This document shows positions 21,012 to 29,902 of a DNA stretch of 37,788 bases, one piece after another. Source of the DNA: a virus. Position 1 is the first letter of the stretch. The number at the start of each line of letters is the position of its first letter. The notes beneath the pieces are model-generated. The model did not search any database. It saw only the letters and a program-made list of their open reading frames with translations, and was not told the origin of the DNA. The translations under genes and the position numbers were made by a program. The stretch spans positions 1-37,788 of the IMG/VR virus record IMGVR_UViG_3300045253_000027. One strand, written 5' to 3'.

Positions 21012-23339
21012 TCAAACGCGACCAGGGCGTTTCCACTTGTATCCGGACGCCCACGGGCCCAGGGTGATGCGGGTGATGCTCGCCGCCTTCGCGTAGAAGG
21101 CCGAGTGCGTGCCGCTCTGGGTGCCGCTGGTGTTGATCGCTGCACCGCCCGAGGTCAGTGAGACCTGGAAGGTGTCGGTGCTCTTGTTCACAACGTAGTA
21201 GTATGTGCTGACGGCGAGGCCGGTCGGCAGGGCTCCCGAAGTTGTAAAGAACACCTGGTCGCCGTTGCTCAGGCCGTGCGCGATGGACGTCACGACTCCT
21301 GGGCTGGCGATAGTCACGGTGACGTTGACCGACGGGATGACTGTGCCCGCGGGATCCGTCTGCACGTCGCTTTCGTTGAGCCGGTAGGCCACGAACTGCG
21401 AGCGTGTGTTGAACTTGAGCCTCTTGTCCACGAACGACGTCGAGGCGAGGAACTGCGCCGCCTGCGTCGTGCCCGAGGTGTTGAGGCCGGGGATGGGGTC
21501 GATCTTGATGTTGCCACCCGCCGAGAAGTAGTTGAGGAGGAACATCCGGAACAGCTTGAGCCGCTGCGGGTCACCCATGTCGTACTTCTTGGTCTCCAGG
21601 AACAGCTTCGGCCCCTGCTGGGGCGCCCCCTCGCAGAGGTAGGCATCCTGGCCCGAGTCGATGAACAGCTGCTCCGCGTCGATGATGCGCACCGCGTGGA
21701 CAGGCCCGGCCTCGGTCGTGGTGATCGGGAACAGGCAGGTGCCGCGGTTGGCCGACTGAGCGGGCTCGATGTAGCCCCGCATTTCCACGTTCTCCCAGAG
21801 GCCGATGGCACCCGAGGTCAGGTGGACGGTGATCGTCGGCCGGGTGATGTCGGTGGCCACGTTGTTGAGCACGCGCTGAAACACACCGGACTTGATGCCC
21901 TCGATGAACAGGAGGTAGTGATCCTTGGCGATGCCGCAGTAGGCGCGCCCGGACGTGGCCGTGAAGGTGCTCACCGCCAGCCGGTAGTCGCCGTCCATGG
22001 CGTCCACGATGTTCTGAGGGCTGCCTCCATCGTTCCAGAACCACACACCGCGCTTGCCTGCCCAGATGACGCCGCCCGTGTAGGCGCAGCCAGTCATCCC
22101 GCAGATCGTCCCGTCATCGGAGATCCGCTGAGGCCGCCACCGATCCGGGGTCGTGCCGACGGCGCCTTCCAGCGCGTAGGCCTCGTTCTCGGTGATGATG
22201 ACCAGGGAGGAAGTCGTGGCCAGGAGCGCCCGCACCGGATCCGGGGACACGGTGAACGAACTCCCGTCCAGGGTCATGTCGAGCCCCTCGGGATCAGTGA
22301 AATCCGAGAAGTAGACGGTGTTGCCCTTGGCGTAGAACTGGTGCCCGGCGAAGTGGCAGTTGAGCCAGCCCATGACCGGGGAGGTCTGGGTGCTCGCGGC
22401 CAGCCGGTTGACAGCGATGTAGGCCGCCGACGCCAGGGACACCGCCGCATTCCCCGAGAGGGTCAGCTGGGAGTCCGAGGCCACGGCGCTCACCGTGCCG
22501 ACGAAGGTGTAGTCGGTCGTGAAGATGTCCCACGTCCCGGTGCCGAGGCCCTGGGACAGGAACTTAGTGAGGCCGCCGTTGACGACGGCAGAGCCGACGT
22601 CGGTGGTGATCCTCCCCGTCGTGATGCGCGGGACGAGACCGCGGAGCGCCTTCACGGAGATGGTGCCCGAGCCGCCGGTCAGGGCGGGGTGCTCCAGCGT
22701 GATGACGTTCGAGGAGATGGACTTGATGACCCCGATCAGCGAGGGCGTCGTGTTGTAGACGTGCTGGCCGGGGCAGCAGGAGGCGATGGCGCTGGTGACC
22801 GTGATGGTCGTGGCGCCGGTGCCGTATGCCGATACCGCCAGGCCGGAAGCGTCGTCCAGCTTGGCGCCCCGCCAGATGCTCAGAGCCGAGTTGGTCGGGT
22901 TGTCGTAGCTGGAGGCCGTGCCGATGAGCGAACCGCCCAGGAGCGCGTCCTTCGCGTCGAACAACTCGTAGGGGCTGACCGAGCAGTTATACGGGTAGGC
23001 CATGTTGGTGATGGTCGTGTTGCCGAATCCGTAGACCTCACTGGCGCTGGAGCCCGTCTTGGCCGAGAGCACCAACATCTGCTCCGTACCATCCGGGGCC
23101 TGGCACCGGGTGATGCCGATGGCTCGGGAGGTCGCACGGGTCGAAGACGCCGTCTGCGTGAGAGGCCCGCGCCTCCGCAAGAACCCAGGGTCGTTCAGGT
23201 TGATGTCCGCCAGGCACCAGGCTGTGGTGTCGGGGATCTCGTGCTGCGGCCCCGCTCGGTTCAGTCCCGCGGGCGCGCCCACGAAGGTGCTCAACGAGAG
23301 TGGGCTGGCTACACCCTTCGGGATCGGTATGTTCGCCAT
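21012..23339 (-). CDS. Tail nozzle / stabilisation protein
   Basis: 775 residues from ATG 23339. The central part has repeated beta-blade motifs (GHQFYAKGNTVYFSDFTDPEGLDM, RALLATTSSLVIITENEAYALEG, GCAYTGGVIWAGKRGVWFWNDGGSPQNI) as in podovirus nozzle proteins (T7 gp12, P22 gp10 class), which close the short tail. The C-terminal ~120 residues hold a small beta domain (HGLSNGDQVFFTTSGALPTGL...YYVVNKSTDTFQVSLT) common in phage tail proteins, perhaps for fibre attachment. The gene order adaptor, nozzle, fibre is the classical one. Family assignment is by architecture. Confidence 0.72.
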   Translation of the reverse strand: MANIPIPKGVASPLSLSTFVGAPAGLNRAGPQHEIPDTTAWCLADINLNDPGFLRRRGPLTQTASSTRATSRAIGITRCQAPDGTEQMLVLSAKTGSSASEVYGFGNTTITNMAYPYNCSVSPYELFDAKDALLGGSLIGTASSYDNPTNSALSIWRGAKLDDASGLAVSAYGTGATTITVTSAIASCCPGQHVYNTTPSLIGVIKSISSNVITLEHPALTGGSGTISVKALRGLVPRITTGRITTDVGSAVVNGGLTKFLSQGLGTGTWDIFTTDYTFVGTVSAVASDSQLTLSGNAAVSLASAAYIAVNRLAASTQTSPVMGWLNCHFAGHQFYAKGNTVYFSDFTDPEGLDMTLDGSSFTVSPDPVRALLATTSSLVIITENEAYALEGAVGTTPDRWRPQRISDDGTICGMTGCAYTGGVIWAGKRGVWFWNDGGSPQNIVDAMDGDYRLAVSTFTATSGRAYCGIAKDHYLLFIEGIKSGVFQRVLNNVATDITRPTITVHLTSGAIGLWENVEMRGYIEPAQSANRGTCLFPITTTEAGPVHAVRIIDAEQLFIDSGQDAYLCEGAPQQGPKLFLETKKYDMGDPQRLKLFRMFLLNYFSAGGNIKIDPIPGLNTSGTTQAAQFLASTSFVDKRLKFNTRSQFVAYRLNESDVQTDPAGTVIPSVNVTVTIASPGVVTSIAHGLSNGDQVFFTTSGALPTGLAVSTYYYVVNKSTDTFQVSLTSGGAAINTSGTQSGTHSAFYAKAASITRITLGPWASGYKWKRPGRV

Positions 23340-23342
23340 GGC

Positions 23343-24041
23343 CTAGCTCGCCTGGAAGAAGGGCGGGTAGAACGAGTCGATGCCCAGATCGTCCAAGTCC
23401 ACCGGGTGGATGTAGTCCGGCCGCTGGTACTGCTGCTTCCACATGAACTCCCGCATGTCGGCGATGGCCCGCTCGTAGTAGCTCTCGAACGTGGGGGCAA
23501 TGTCCGTGTCGTCCTCCATGGCGTACAGCTTGAACAGCGCGCCGTTGACAAGCACCGAACGGTGGTACTCGAAGGGGAGCACAATGGACGCGGACAGGGT
23601 GCCCGCCGTGAGGGCGGCCGGGCGAGAGATGTACCGGCACCGCACGACCTGGCTGGCCGACGGGGCGGGGTAGAAGTGCAGGGCGTTCTGGCCGTCGATG
23701 GTGAAGACCGACGGGGTGCCCGTGGCGATGATCGTGTTGTTGCCGATGGCCACGTCGTAGTCGTCCGAACGCATGTACCGCACCTCGTTGCCACCAGCAG
23801 CCTGGCCCACCGCGGGCTCCAGCTTCATGGACTGGACGGCCCGAAGGTCGGCGATGGGCGTGTCCGGCTCGTAGCTGGTGCCGGTGGTGAACAGCAGGCG
23901 CACGAACTTCTCTAGGAACGGCCAAGGCTCGCGCCCGCACACGTCCCACATAGTGGAGTTGATGACGGACAGCGCCCGCGATGAGGAGATCGAGTCGAAC
24001 CCGTGATCGTTGAGTTCGGAGATCATGTCGGCGACGTCCAT
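23343..24041 (-). CDS. Tail adaptor (tail tubular protein A-like)
   Basis: 232 residues; ATG 24041 overlaps the previous TAA (TAATG) with GGAAGG upstream; the TTG two codons earlier is less likely. The N-terminus (DVADMISELNDHGF...SRALSVINSTMWDVCGREPWPFLEK) and C-terminal helix (YYERAIADMREFMWKQQYQRPDYI) match the helical bundle of podovirus adaptor proteins, with a beta insertion between (TIIATGTPSVFTIDGQNALHFYPAP). It would sit under the portal and join head to nozzle. It directly precedes the nozzle gene in transcription order. Confidence 0.68.
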   Translation of the reverse strand: MDVADMISELNDHGFDSISSSRALSVINSTMWDVCGREPWPFLEKFVRLLFTTGTSYEPDTPIADLRAVQSMKLEPAVGQAAGGNEVRYMRSDDYDVAIGNNTIIATGTPSVFTIDGQNALHFYPAPSASQVVRCRYISRPAALTAGTLSASIVLPFEYHRSVLVNGALFKLYAMEDDTDIAPTFESYYERAIADMREFMWKQQYQRPDYIHPVDLDDLGIDSFYPPFFQAS

Positions 24042-24475
24042 TACCAAGTCCTTCCAGGGACGAAGATGCGCGGGTTGTGGTGCTTGCCCGCCTGACGGAA
24101 CAGGTGCTCGTACCGCTCGGCCATCTGGCCGTTGTGCTCGCTGATCTCGGACTCGGCTCGGGCCTGCTCGGACTCGGCCGCCGCCTTGGATGCCGCGAGG
24201 ATGCGTTTGCCGTTGCGCTTGACGTCGTGGGCGCCGAGCAACTGCTCGACATCCTCCGGCCTGGGAAGCTCCCGGCCGAACCCGAAGACGGGGAACCCGC
24301 CCTCGCCAATGCAGACCACCCAGTCGCCGGTGATCTCGTGCCGCGCAAAGCGGAATGACTCGTCGTACCGCTCGACAGCCCGCGCAACGGCGCGAACGCG
24401 AGCATCGACCGCATTCGTCCCTGGAAGCCAGAGCCGAGTGTCAGCCTCCTGGGTGAAAGCCCCAGAGTTCTGCAT
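24041..24475 (-). CDS. Unknown head/tail-region protein
   Basis: 144 residues from ATG 24475. An N-terminal half with strands (RHEITGDWVVCIGEGGFPVFGFG) and a long charged helix (GKRILAASKAAAESEQARAESEISEHNGQMAERYEHLFRQAG). Fixed between the repeat-bearing protein and the adaptor; probably a minor virion component or assembly factor. No family recognised. Confidence 0.55.
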   Translation of the reverse strand: MQNSGAFTQEADTRLWLPGTNAVDARVRAVARAVERYDESFRFARHEITGDWVVCIGEGGFPVFGFGRELPRPEDVEQLLGAHDVKRNGKRILAASKAAAESEQARAESEISEHNGQMAERYEHLFRQAGKHHNPRIFVPGRTW

Positions 24476-24484
24476 CGTGTTCTC

Positions 24485-25699
24485 CTATCGGAAGTTGGGA
24501 TCTAGGTCTGCCCACGGGTCGAACGGTGGGTAGATGATGGTGGGAGGCAGCTGCCCGTTCCCACGGGCGACGCCCACGAAGCTGACGGTGCCAGCAGCGG
24601 TGCCGTTGACGGCAGGCGAGATAATCGATCCGGTGCCGTGGCCTGTCCAGGTGACGGTGCCCGCCCCTGTGCCCACGTAAGCGTGCCTGGTCACCGTACC
24701 AGTCGCGGCCCCTGTGAAGGATACCGTGCCCGCAGCAGTCCCCTGGACGGCGTGTGCGGTCACTGTGCCGACCGCTGCCCCCGTGAAGGTGACCGTTCCG
24801 GCCGCCGTGCCGCTGTACTGGTGGTGCGTGACGGTTCCCGCGCCTGCTCCCGTGAAGGACACGGTGCCTGCCGCGGTACCGAGGTACTGGTGATGGGTGA
24901 CCGTTCCAGCCCCGGCGCCCGTGAAGGTGACGGTGCCAGCGGCGGTGCCGTTGACCTGGTGGTTCGTGACTGTGCCGGTGGCGGCTCCCGTGAAGGAGAC
25001 CGTGCCAGCGGCGGTGCCCGATACCGTGAGGAGCTTGAACGACACCATCGCACCGCACCAGTCGTCCGTAGCGGTGGGGACGGTGGGAGCAATGCTGGGG
25101 GCGGTCGTCGCTTCCACGACTCGGCTGGCGACGTAGTTCGCCTGGGTGGTCGTGCCCGAGTGGGTGAAGTTGGCGTTCGTTGTCCATCCCGCAGCGGCGG
25201 TGATTACCTCAGCCGCTACGACCGAGCACCCGATATGGGCCACCACCAACTCGTTCACCTGGGTCAGCGTGGAGCCCATCGTGAACGTGCCTGTGGTGTT
25301 GTTGAGCACCTGCGTGTCCGCCAGCGTCTTGTCCGCAGGGCTGGCTGCCAGGTTGGCCGCCAGTACCTTGAAGGCGTAGACCGACCGGCCGCCCGGTGTA
25401 CCCGTGTTCACGGTCGCCGTGACGGCCTTAGCAATCGGGATCGCTGTGGTCAGCACGCAGTATGCCATGCACCCAGAGGAGCCCGCTGAGGCGTTCGCGG
25501 AGTTGAGTTCCACGACCGTCCACACGTTCGTCGTGCCCACGGCGTTGTCCGCGACCGTGTAGGTGCGGGCGGCGACCTTGGCGCCGAAGTAGACAACGAC
25601 CAGATCGCCAATGGCGGCGGCCGTCGTCAGCGTAGCGACCAAGGTAGCTGATGTTCCGGAGAGGCTGGTGGCCGCGACTACGTCAGTGGTCAGGGCCAT
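24485..25699 (-). CDS. Virion surface/decoration protein with 23-residue tandem repeats
   Basis: 404 residues from ATG 25699. Residues 1-225 are a beta-rich domain (lectin-like or Ig-like strand pattern). Residues 228-365 are six tandem 23-residue repeats plus a partial seventh, each starting GTAAGTV(S/T)FTGA, with a conserved GTVT and a variable four-to-six-residue end (NHQV, HHQY, AHAV, RHAY). A short tail (FDPWADLDPNFR) follows. Each unit is likely a pair of strands, so the repeats may form a solenoid or fibre exposed on head or tail. The variable ends suggest a tunable binding surface. Placed between head decoration-type genes and the adaptor. No enzyme motif. Confidence 0.62.
   Translation of the reverse strand: MALTTDVVAATSLSGTSATLVATLTTAAAIGDLVVVYFGAKVAARTYTVADNAVGTTNVWTVVELNSANASAGSSGCMAYCVLTTAIPIAKAVTATVNTGTPGGRSVYAFKVLAANLAASPADKTLADTQVLNNTTGTFTMGSTLTQVNELVVAHIGCSVVAAEVITAAAGWTTNANFTHSGTTTQANYVASRVVEATTAPSIAPTVPTATDDWCGAMVSFKLLTVSGTAAGTVSFTGAATGTVTNHQVNGTAAGTVTFTGAGAGTVTHHQYLGTAAGTVSFTGAGAGTVTHHQYSGTAAGTVTFTGAAVGTVTAHAVQGTAAGTVSFTGAATGTVTRHAYVGTGAGTVTWTGHGTGSIISPAVNGTAAGTVSFVGVARGNGQLPPTIIYPPFDPWADLDPNFR
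24605..25018 (-). repeat. Six 69-bp coding tandem repeats
   Basis: In-frame direct repeats encoding the 23-residue units of the protein at 24485-25699; a partial seventh extends to about 24560. Units stay at exactly 69 bp, so unequal recombination could change copy number without breaking the frame. Confidence 0.85.
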
Positions 25700-25705
25700 G
25701 AGGGC

Positions 25706-26080
25706 CTACGCGGCTACAGTGGAAGTCATCGTCAGCGAGCCGCTGGCGATCTTGAAATCGTTACCCGCGGTGACGGAGCCTGAGGTGACGGCGCCCGACC
25801 CGTGGAACGTACCGGCCGTGACGGCCGACCAGATCGAGAAGTGGCTGTAGGTCTCGGTGGTGGACACCGCAGTCCAGGAGGCGTCGGCCGAGGAGGTCTT
25901 GACGCCTGAGGCAGCAGCCGACCAGGTGACCTGCACCCGCGTGTTGTTCGTGGCGACGTTCGACGTGCCCGCAGCACCAGGGAAACCCGTGTGCAGCTGG
26001 ATCCAGGTGTTGCCGCCCGTGGTGTACATGGTGTCCAGCGCCGCGTTCGCGTCCGCCGTGGTGATGCTGTCGAGGCTCAT
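25706..26080 (-). CDS. Small beta-rich head/decoration-type protein
   Basis: 124 residues; ATG 26080 follows AAAGGGAG; a longer frame upstream looks non-coding. Pattern: ALDTMYTTGGNTWIQLHTGFPGAAGTSN, VQVTWSAAASGVKTSSADASW, YSHFSIWSAVTAGTFHGSGAV, then strands. This layout of a small phage beta-sandwich (LHTG.PG..GT.N...) is common in actinophages next to capsid genes and is usually annotated as minor tail or head protein of unknown function. Confidence 0.62.
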   Translation of the reverse strand: MSLDSITTADANAALDTMYTTGGNTWIQLHTGFPGAAGTSNVATNNTRVQVTWSAAASGVKTSSADASWTAVSTTETYSHFSIWSAVTAGTFHGSGAVTSGSVTAGNDFKIASGSLTMTSTVAA

Positions 26081-26120
26081 GTTGCTCCCTTTAGGAGATG
26101 ACGGAGGAACTAAACTTTGG

Positions 26121-26149
26121 TCGGGCACTTTGTGGGAGGGCGTGCCCGA
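26121..26149 (-). terminator. Possible weak terminator or attenuator
   Basis: An 8-bp perfect stem (TCGGGCAC at 26121-26128 with GTGCCCGA at 26142-26149) with a 13-base loop, in the 98-base gap between two leftward genes. On the minus strand it is followed by a T-containing stretch (CCAAAGTTTAGTT). It may lower transcription beyond the head genes. Weak call. Confidence 0.35.
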
Positions 26150-26178
26150 GAGCCCATGAGCGCGTTGTCGCGCCCCGC

Positions 26179-26649
26179 TTATGCCTCGCGGAACTCCACC
26201 GTCACCGTGTAGGTGTAGGTCTCGTTCCCCGACGTGCGGTCGTTCAGCACGTTGAGGCCGATCAAGCGCGGGAGCACCGCGTTGACCTGGACTGTGGAGG
26301 CACCCGAGGCGCCGACGGCTGCCGTGGCGTCCGCGATGCCGGTGATGCCGGGGCCGACCTCGTACTGGACGATGCCGGTGGACTGGACACCGCCCGAGGT
26401 GGCGAACCCGCCCACGTTGGCGATGAGCGTGTCATCGAGCGTGATCGGGTCAGTGGTCACAACCTGAGGCAGGAAGATCGGAGTCGTCCCAGCGGATGCG
26501 GTCAGGGCGAAGGTCGCCCGCATGTAGCCCGCCCAGTGGGGGACAACGAACCAGTCCGTCTGGCCAGTGGTGGCCTGTGCCGCCACCGACCGAACCCGAA
26601 CGGGCCGTCCCTGGACAATGTCCATGCCCTTGAGGGTGATGGCAGCCAT
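26179..26649 (-). CDS. Beta-rich minor capsid/decoration-type protein
   Basis: 156 residues from ATG 26649. Thr/Val/Gly-rich with alternating strands (VRSVAAQATTGQTDWFVVPHWAGYMRATFALTASAGTTPIFLPQVV) and a strand end (NETYTYTVTVEFREA). This DWFVVP-HWAGYMRA-type pattern recurs in small phage head proteins of unknown role. It lies two genes after the major capsid gene, so decoration or head completion is likely. Confidence 0.55.
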   Translation of the reverse strand: MAAITLKGMDIVQGRPVRVRSVAAQATTGQTDWFVVPHWAGYMRATFALTASAGTTPIFLPQVVTTDPITLDDTLIANVGGFATSGGVQSTGIVQYEVGPGITGIADATAAVGASGASTVQVNAVLPRLIGLNVLNDRTSGNETYTYTVTVEFREA

Positions 26650-26652
26650 GGG

Positions 26653-27468
26653 TTAGTTACCGATCCAGAACTCGCACTTGATGGTCTCAGCCGAGTTGCC
26701 CTGCGCGATGTTGCAGTTGAACCCGTGCATGAACGGGAAGCCGAAGCCGCCCGGCGAGGTCACGGCACCGCCCGACTCGTCCAGCCCGCCGACGGCGAGG
26801 GGAGCGGCCAGGCCAGTCGCACCGGCAGAGCCGATGGGAGTGGTGCCGAAGTTGGTCGCCGTGAACAGCGTGGCACCGGCGTTGCTGCCCTTGTTGTCCG
26901 CGTCCACCTTGATGACGCAGTCCGCGGTGGCAGCAGCCGAGGCCGCGATCCGGAGGCCGACGAGGACGCCCACCTTGCCGGTGAAGACGTCGGTGTTGGC
27001 CGTGGCCGAACCGTTGGATCCCACGAGCGCGAGCGTGCGCACGACGTACCTGACCGAGTGATCGACCAGGAGCCGAACGACGCAGGTGTCCCCCGCGGTG
27101 GCCGAGGCGTAGCTGATGTAGACGCCGCCCTTGAACGGGATGCCCGCGATGTCGGACAGCGTCGAGTTGGACACGTTCAGCCCGTCCGTGCAGACGGTGA
27201 GCATCTGCCCGGTCGAGGCGCCGGTCGTGTCGGTGCCCGTCGTGATGGTGAACAGGACGGCCCCGGTCGAGGTGCCCTCACGGACAGTGATGACGCCCGA
27301 GGCGTTCGCGCCCGCCGAGAAGTCCAGCGAGATGGCCTTGAGCAGGCCCGCCCCGCCGATGCCGCCACCCATGTTGATGCGGGTGTTCTGGCCGGTGGCC
27401 AGGAGGCGGCGATGCACCAGGTAGTCGCCCTTAGGGCGATGCCGGGCGTTGGAAGATCCGTATGCCAT
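26653..27468 (-). CDS. Beta-rich head protein, candidate decoration protein
   Basis: 271 residues; ATG 27468 has GAAGGGG upstream; the frame extends to 27504 but those codons overlap repeat R6 and have no binding site. Gly/Ala/Thr-rich with strands in jelly-roll-like order (NTRINMGGGIGGAGLLKAISLDFSAGANASGVITVREGT, VRLLVDHSVRYVVRTLALVGSNG) and a C-terminal FPFMHGFNCNIAQG...IKCEFWIGN. It directly follows the major capsid gene. Role inferred from position; family unknown. Confidence 0.58.
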   Translation of the reverse strand: MAYGSSNARHRPKGDYLVHRRLLATGQNTRINMGGGIGGAGLLKAISLDFSAGANASGVITVREGTSTGAVLFTITTGTDTTGASTGQMLTVCTDGLNVSNSTLSDIAGIPFKGGVYISYASATAGDTCVVRLLVDHSVRYVVRTLALVGSNGSATANTDVFTGKVGVLVGLRIAASAAATADCVIKVDADNKGSNAGATLFTATNFGTTPIGSAGATGLAAPLAVGGLDESGGAVTSPGGFGFPFMHGFNCNIAQGNSAETIKCEFWIGN

Positions 27469-27501
27469 TTTACCCCTTCTTGGGAAGGAACAGGGGCGGC
27501 A

Positions 27502-27545
27502 CATGGTGGCTCAGGTAGACTGCCGCGCCTACTTGCACCACCATG
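27502..27545. repeat. 44-bp inverted repeat R6
   Basis: Arms CATGGTGGCTCAGGT (27502-27516) and ACTTGCACCACCATG (27531-27545), 14-base spacer. It sits in the gap just downstream of the major capsid gene (ends 27572) and upstream of the next leftward gene (start 27468). Confidence 0.87.
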
Positions 27546-27571
27546 CCCGCCCCTGCCTGAGGGACAGCGGC

Positions 27572-28810
27572 TTAGAAGCCGGTGTCGGTGTAGCCGGACA
27601 GGAGGCCCGACGTGTTGCGCCGCTTGGCGCCGATGTTGGCGTACTTGAACAGGATCGCCTGGAAGGCGTCCACGTCCGCGACCCAGCGGATCGTCAGACC
27701 GTCGCGGCTGAGGAAGTCCCAGTCGGCCGGGCTGTAGACCTGCACCTGCGCCTTGTCGATGAACAGGACGTCGCCCCACGGAGCCAGGCGGTCGGAGTTC
27801 ATCGTCATCGGGCCGTTGCCCGCAGCGAAGGAGAGGGACTCGAAGCCACCGGCGAGGGTGGTCGAGTTGACGAACCGCACGCTGTCCTTGAAGTCCTCGG
27901 ACTGGAACAGGCGCCGGACGAGGCCGGGGGTCGTCATCACGGTGATGTCGCTCGACTTCGCACCCGCGTTGTTCAGGGTGTTCATCTGCACCATCAGGTC
28001 GTCCAGGTTGATGTCAGGGCTCGACGTCTTGGAGACCGACAGACCCTTCCAGAACCCCTTGCCCGTCGTGGCGGGGTCGATTCCGCCGACCGGGTTCGAG
28101 CCGACGATGCGCAGGAGGCCAGCGTCGATCTCGGAGTTGGTCGTGATGTCCGTCGAGTTCGTCATGTTGCCCGCTCGGGCGATGACGAAGCCCGCCGAGG
28201 CACCCGCCACCGAGGAGGTGAAGGTGACCGACGGCACCGAGGGATCCACGTCAGTGATGACGTTGCCCGCGGTGACGGAGATGGTGGACGTGGTCGAGCC
28301 GACGTCGCAGGACATCCCGATGTACAGGAAGCCCTTGTAGATCGCCTCGGCCGAGTTGAGCGTGGCGACGACCGAGTTCACGGAGGCGATGGTGGCGATG
28401 ACGCCGGTGCCGTCCCCGTAATACTGCCGGGCCTGGTCGAGGCTCAGGTCGTTCCGGATGAAGTCCAGTTCCGACTTGAGCGCCTGGAGGAACGCGCCGC
28501 GGTCGCTGCGCGTGTTGGAGATCGCCGGGCCAGAGACCTGGACGCGGGCGTAGTGGTACTTGAGGTTGTACACGGCTCGCGTGTACGACTGCTTGCCCGC
28601 CGAGGGGATGGTTCCACCCTCGCCACGGGATCCGATGCCGCCGGAGCGCCCGTAGTGCAGCGGCACGACGGCCTTGAGGCCTTCGATGTCCTGCGAATTG
28701 ACGTTGAGCAGGGAGGTGACCATGACGTCCTGGTTCAGCTGATCCGCGAGCGGGCCAACGTACCATTCCTTGAGGATGGAGGTCATGGAGGTGAGATCGG
28801 CACCAGCCAT
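27572..28810 (-). CDS. Major capsid protein (HK97-type fold)
   Basis: 412 residues; ATG 28810 follows AGGAGC. The N-terminus (MTSILKEWYVGPLADQLNQDVMVTSLLNVNSQDIEGLKAVVPLHYGRSGGIGSRGEGGTIPSAGKQSYTRAVYNLKYHYARVQVSG) has the arm and E-loop/spine character seen in phage capsid proteins; SELDFIRNDLSLDQARQYYGDGTG is the spine-helix region. Residues ~170-220 look like an inserted beta domain. The C-terminal part ends WDFLSRDGLTIRWVADVDAFQAILFKYANIGAKRRNTSG. It follows the scaffold gene directly, as usual. Repeat R6 lies 27 bases past the stop. Confidence 0.85.
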   Translation of the reverse strand: MAGADLTSMTSILKEWYVGPLADQLNQDVMVTSLLNVNSQDIEGLKAVVPLHYGRSGGIGSRGEGGTIPSAGKQSYTRAVYNLKYHYARVQVSGPAISNTRSDRGAFLQALKSELDFIRNDLSLDQARQYYGDGTGVIATIASVNSVVATLNSAEAIYKGFLYIGMSCDVGSTTSTISVTAGNVITDVDPSVPSVTFTSSVAGASAGFVIARAGNMTNSTDITTNSEIDAGLLRIVGSNPVGGIDPATTGKGFWKGLSVSKTSSPDINLDDLMVQMNTLNNAGAKSSDITVMTTPGLVRRLFQSEDFKDSVRFVNSTTLAGGFESLSFAAGNGPMTMNSDRLAPWGDVLFIDKAQVQVYSPADWDFLSRDGLTIRWVADVDAFQAILFKYANIGAKRRNTSGLLSGYTDTGF

Positions 28811-28837
28811 GGTGTGTTGCTCCTGTTGCTGTGAGGG

Positions 28838-29857
28838 TTACTGCGCGTCGAGAGCGTCAAGCCCTGCGACATGCCTGAGGGCGGCAGCATGCGCCTGATC
28901 GGGGGTGAGCTTCTCCGCGGTCTGCACCGGGAGGACTCCACCGCCGGGCGCCGGGGTCGGAGTCGTCGCGTGCGCGGCTTCCTTCTTCCCGAGGTACCGT
29001 GCCAGCCGGGCCCCCACCATGGACTCGTATCGCCTCTGTGCGCCCAGGAGGTCGCCCTCCGGGCCCATCAGCGAGTAGATGTCCTCGATGTCTGCGTCGG
29101 CGTAGCCAGGGTTCGCCGCTCGGATGGTGTTCTCCTCCGAGGTGAGGCGGGTTGCTACCGCTGTCCACTCGGCCTGACGCTCCTGCTCCTGCTTGGAAGC
29201 CGTCACGGTGCCCGTCAGGGCCTCGATCTGCTTCTGCTGCTCTCGGAGCACAGCGGTCAACTGCGCGAGCGCGGGATCCTGGTCGTCGTACTCCGGAACG
29301 TCAAGCTCCTCGGCCGGTGCGATCTGCGACGTGAGTGCGGCCGACTGCCGGTTGGCATCGACCACGTCCATGCCGTGCTGCTGCATGTACGTCGAAAGCT
29401 CCTGCTGGAACTGCGGCAGGTTGCTGGGATCCTGGAGTCGCTGGTACAGCAGGGTGGCGTTCTGCAAGTCCTCCGCAGACATGCCCGCCTCGCTGGCCAG
29501 CTTCCTGAACGGTGCGGCCTCCATGGTCTTGGTGGTGTAGTCAGCCTGGAGAGACTTCTTCCACTGGAGCATCATCTCCGGGGTGACATCACCGGCCAGG
29601 ATGGCCGAGTCGTCAATGTGCGTGAACGAACCGACTTCCTCGGGTGCCGCAGGAGCGGGCTTGTCCGGGGCATCGGTGGGCTCCGGCGCATCAGCGACGG
29701 GAGCCGGGGCCTCAGGGGCGGCGGCAGGCGCGGCGAACTTGCCGTCCGGTGTCCGTGCGAACGGATCTACCGGGCCGGTGCCCTCCATGGGGTTGACCCC
29801 CGCAGCGGCCATGGCGGCCTCTGCTCCTGCGACGTCGATCTTGAGTTCCTCTGGCAT
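28838..29857 (-). CDS. Capsid scaffolding protein
   Basis: 339 residues; ATG 29857 follows AAGGGAGA. Acidic, Ala/Pro-rich and low-complexity at the N-terminus (APAAAPEAPAPVADAPEPTDAPDKPAPAAPEE), with a Gln/Glu-rich coiled coil in the middle (ALAQLTAVLREQQKQIEALTGTVTASKQEQERQAEW) and a basic C-terminal end. This composition and the place between portal and capsid genes are typical of scaffolds, which template procapsid assembly and leave before or during packaging. No protease motif is visible. Confidence 0.8.
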   Translation of the reverse strand: MPEELKIDVAGAEAAMAAAGVNPMEGTGPVDPFARTPDGKFAAPAAAPEAPAPVADAPEPTDAPDKPAPAAPEEVGSFTHIDDSAILAGDVTPEMMLQWKKSLQADYTTKTMEAAPFRKLASEAGMSAEDLQNATLLYQRLQDPSNLPQFQQELSTYMQQHGMDVVDANRQSAALTSQIAPAEELDVPEYDDQDPALAQLTAVLREQQKQIEALTGTVTASKQEQERQAEWTAVATRLTSEENTIRAANPGYADADIEDIYSLMGPEGDLLGAQRRYESMVGARLARYLGKKEAAHATTPTPAPGGGVLPVQTAEKLTPDQAHAAALRHVAGLDALDAQ

Positions 29858-29902
29858 TGCATTCTCCCTTGGTTGCGGGTGCCGTAGCTTGTCCGCCTTG
29901 AT

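Noticed and set aside
21276-23915. 879-codon open frame on the plus strand opposite the nozzle gene
   Set aside because: Antisense shadow of GC-rich coding sequence: very Arg/Gly/Val-rich, no binding site; the minus strand encodes recognisable tail proteins.
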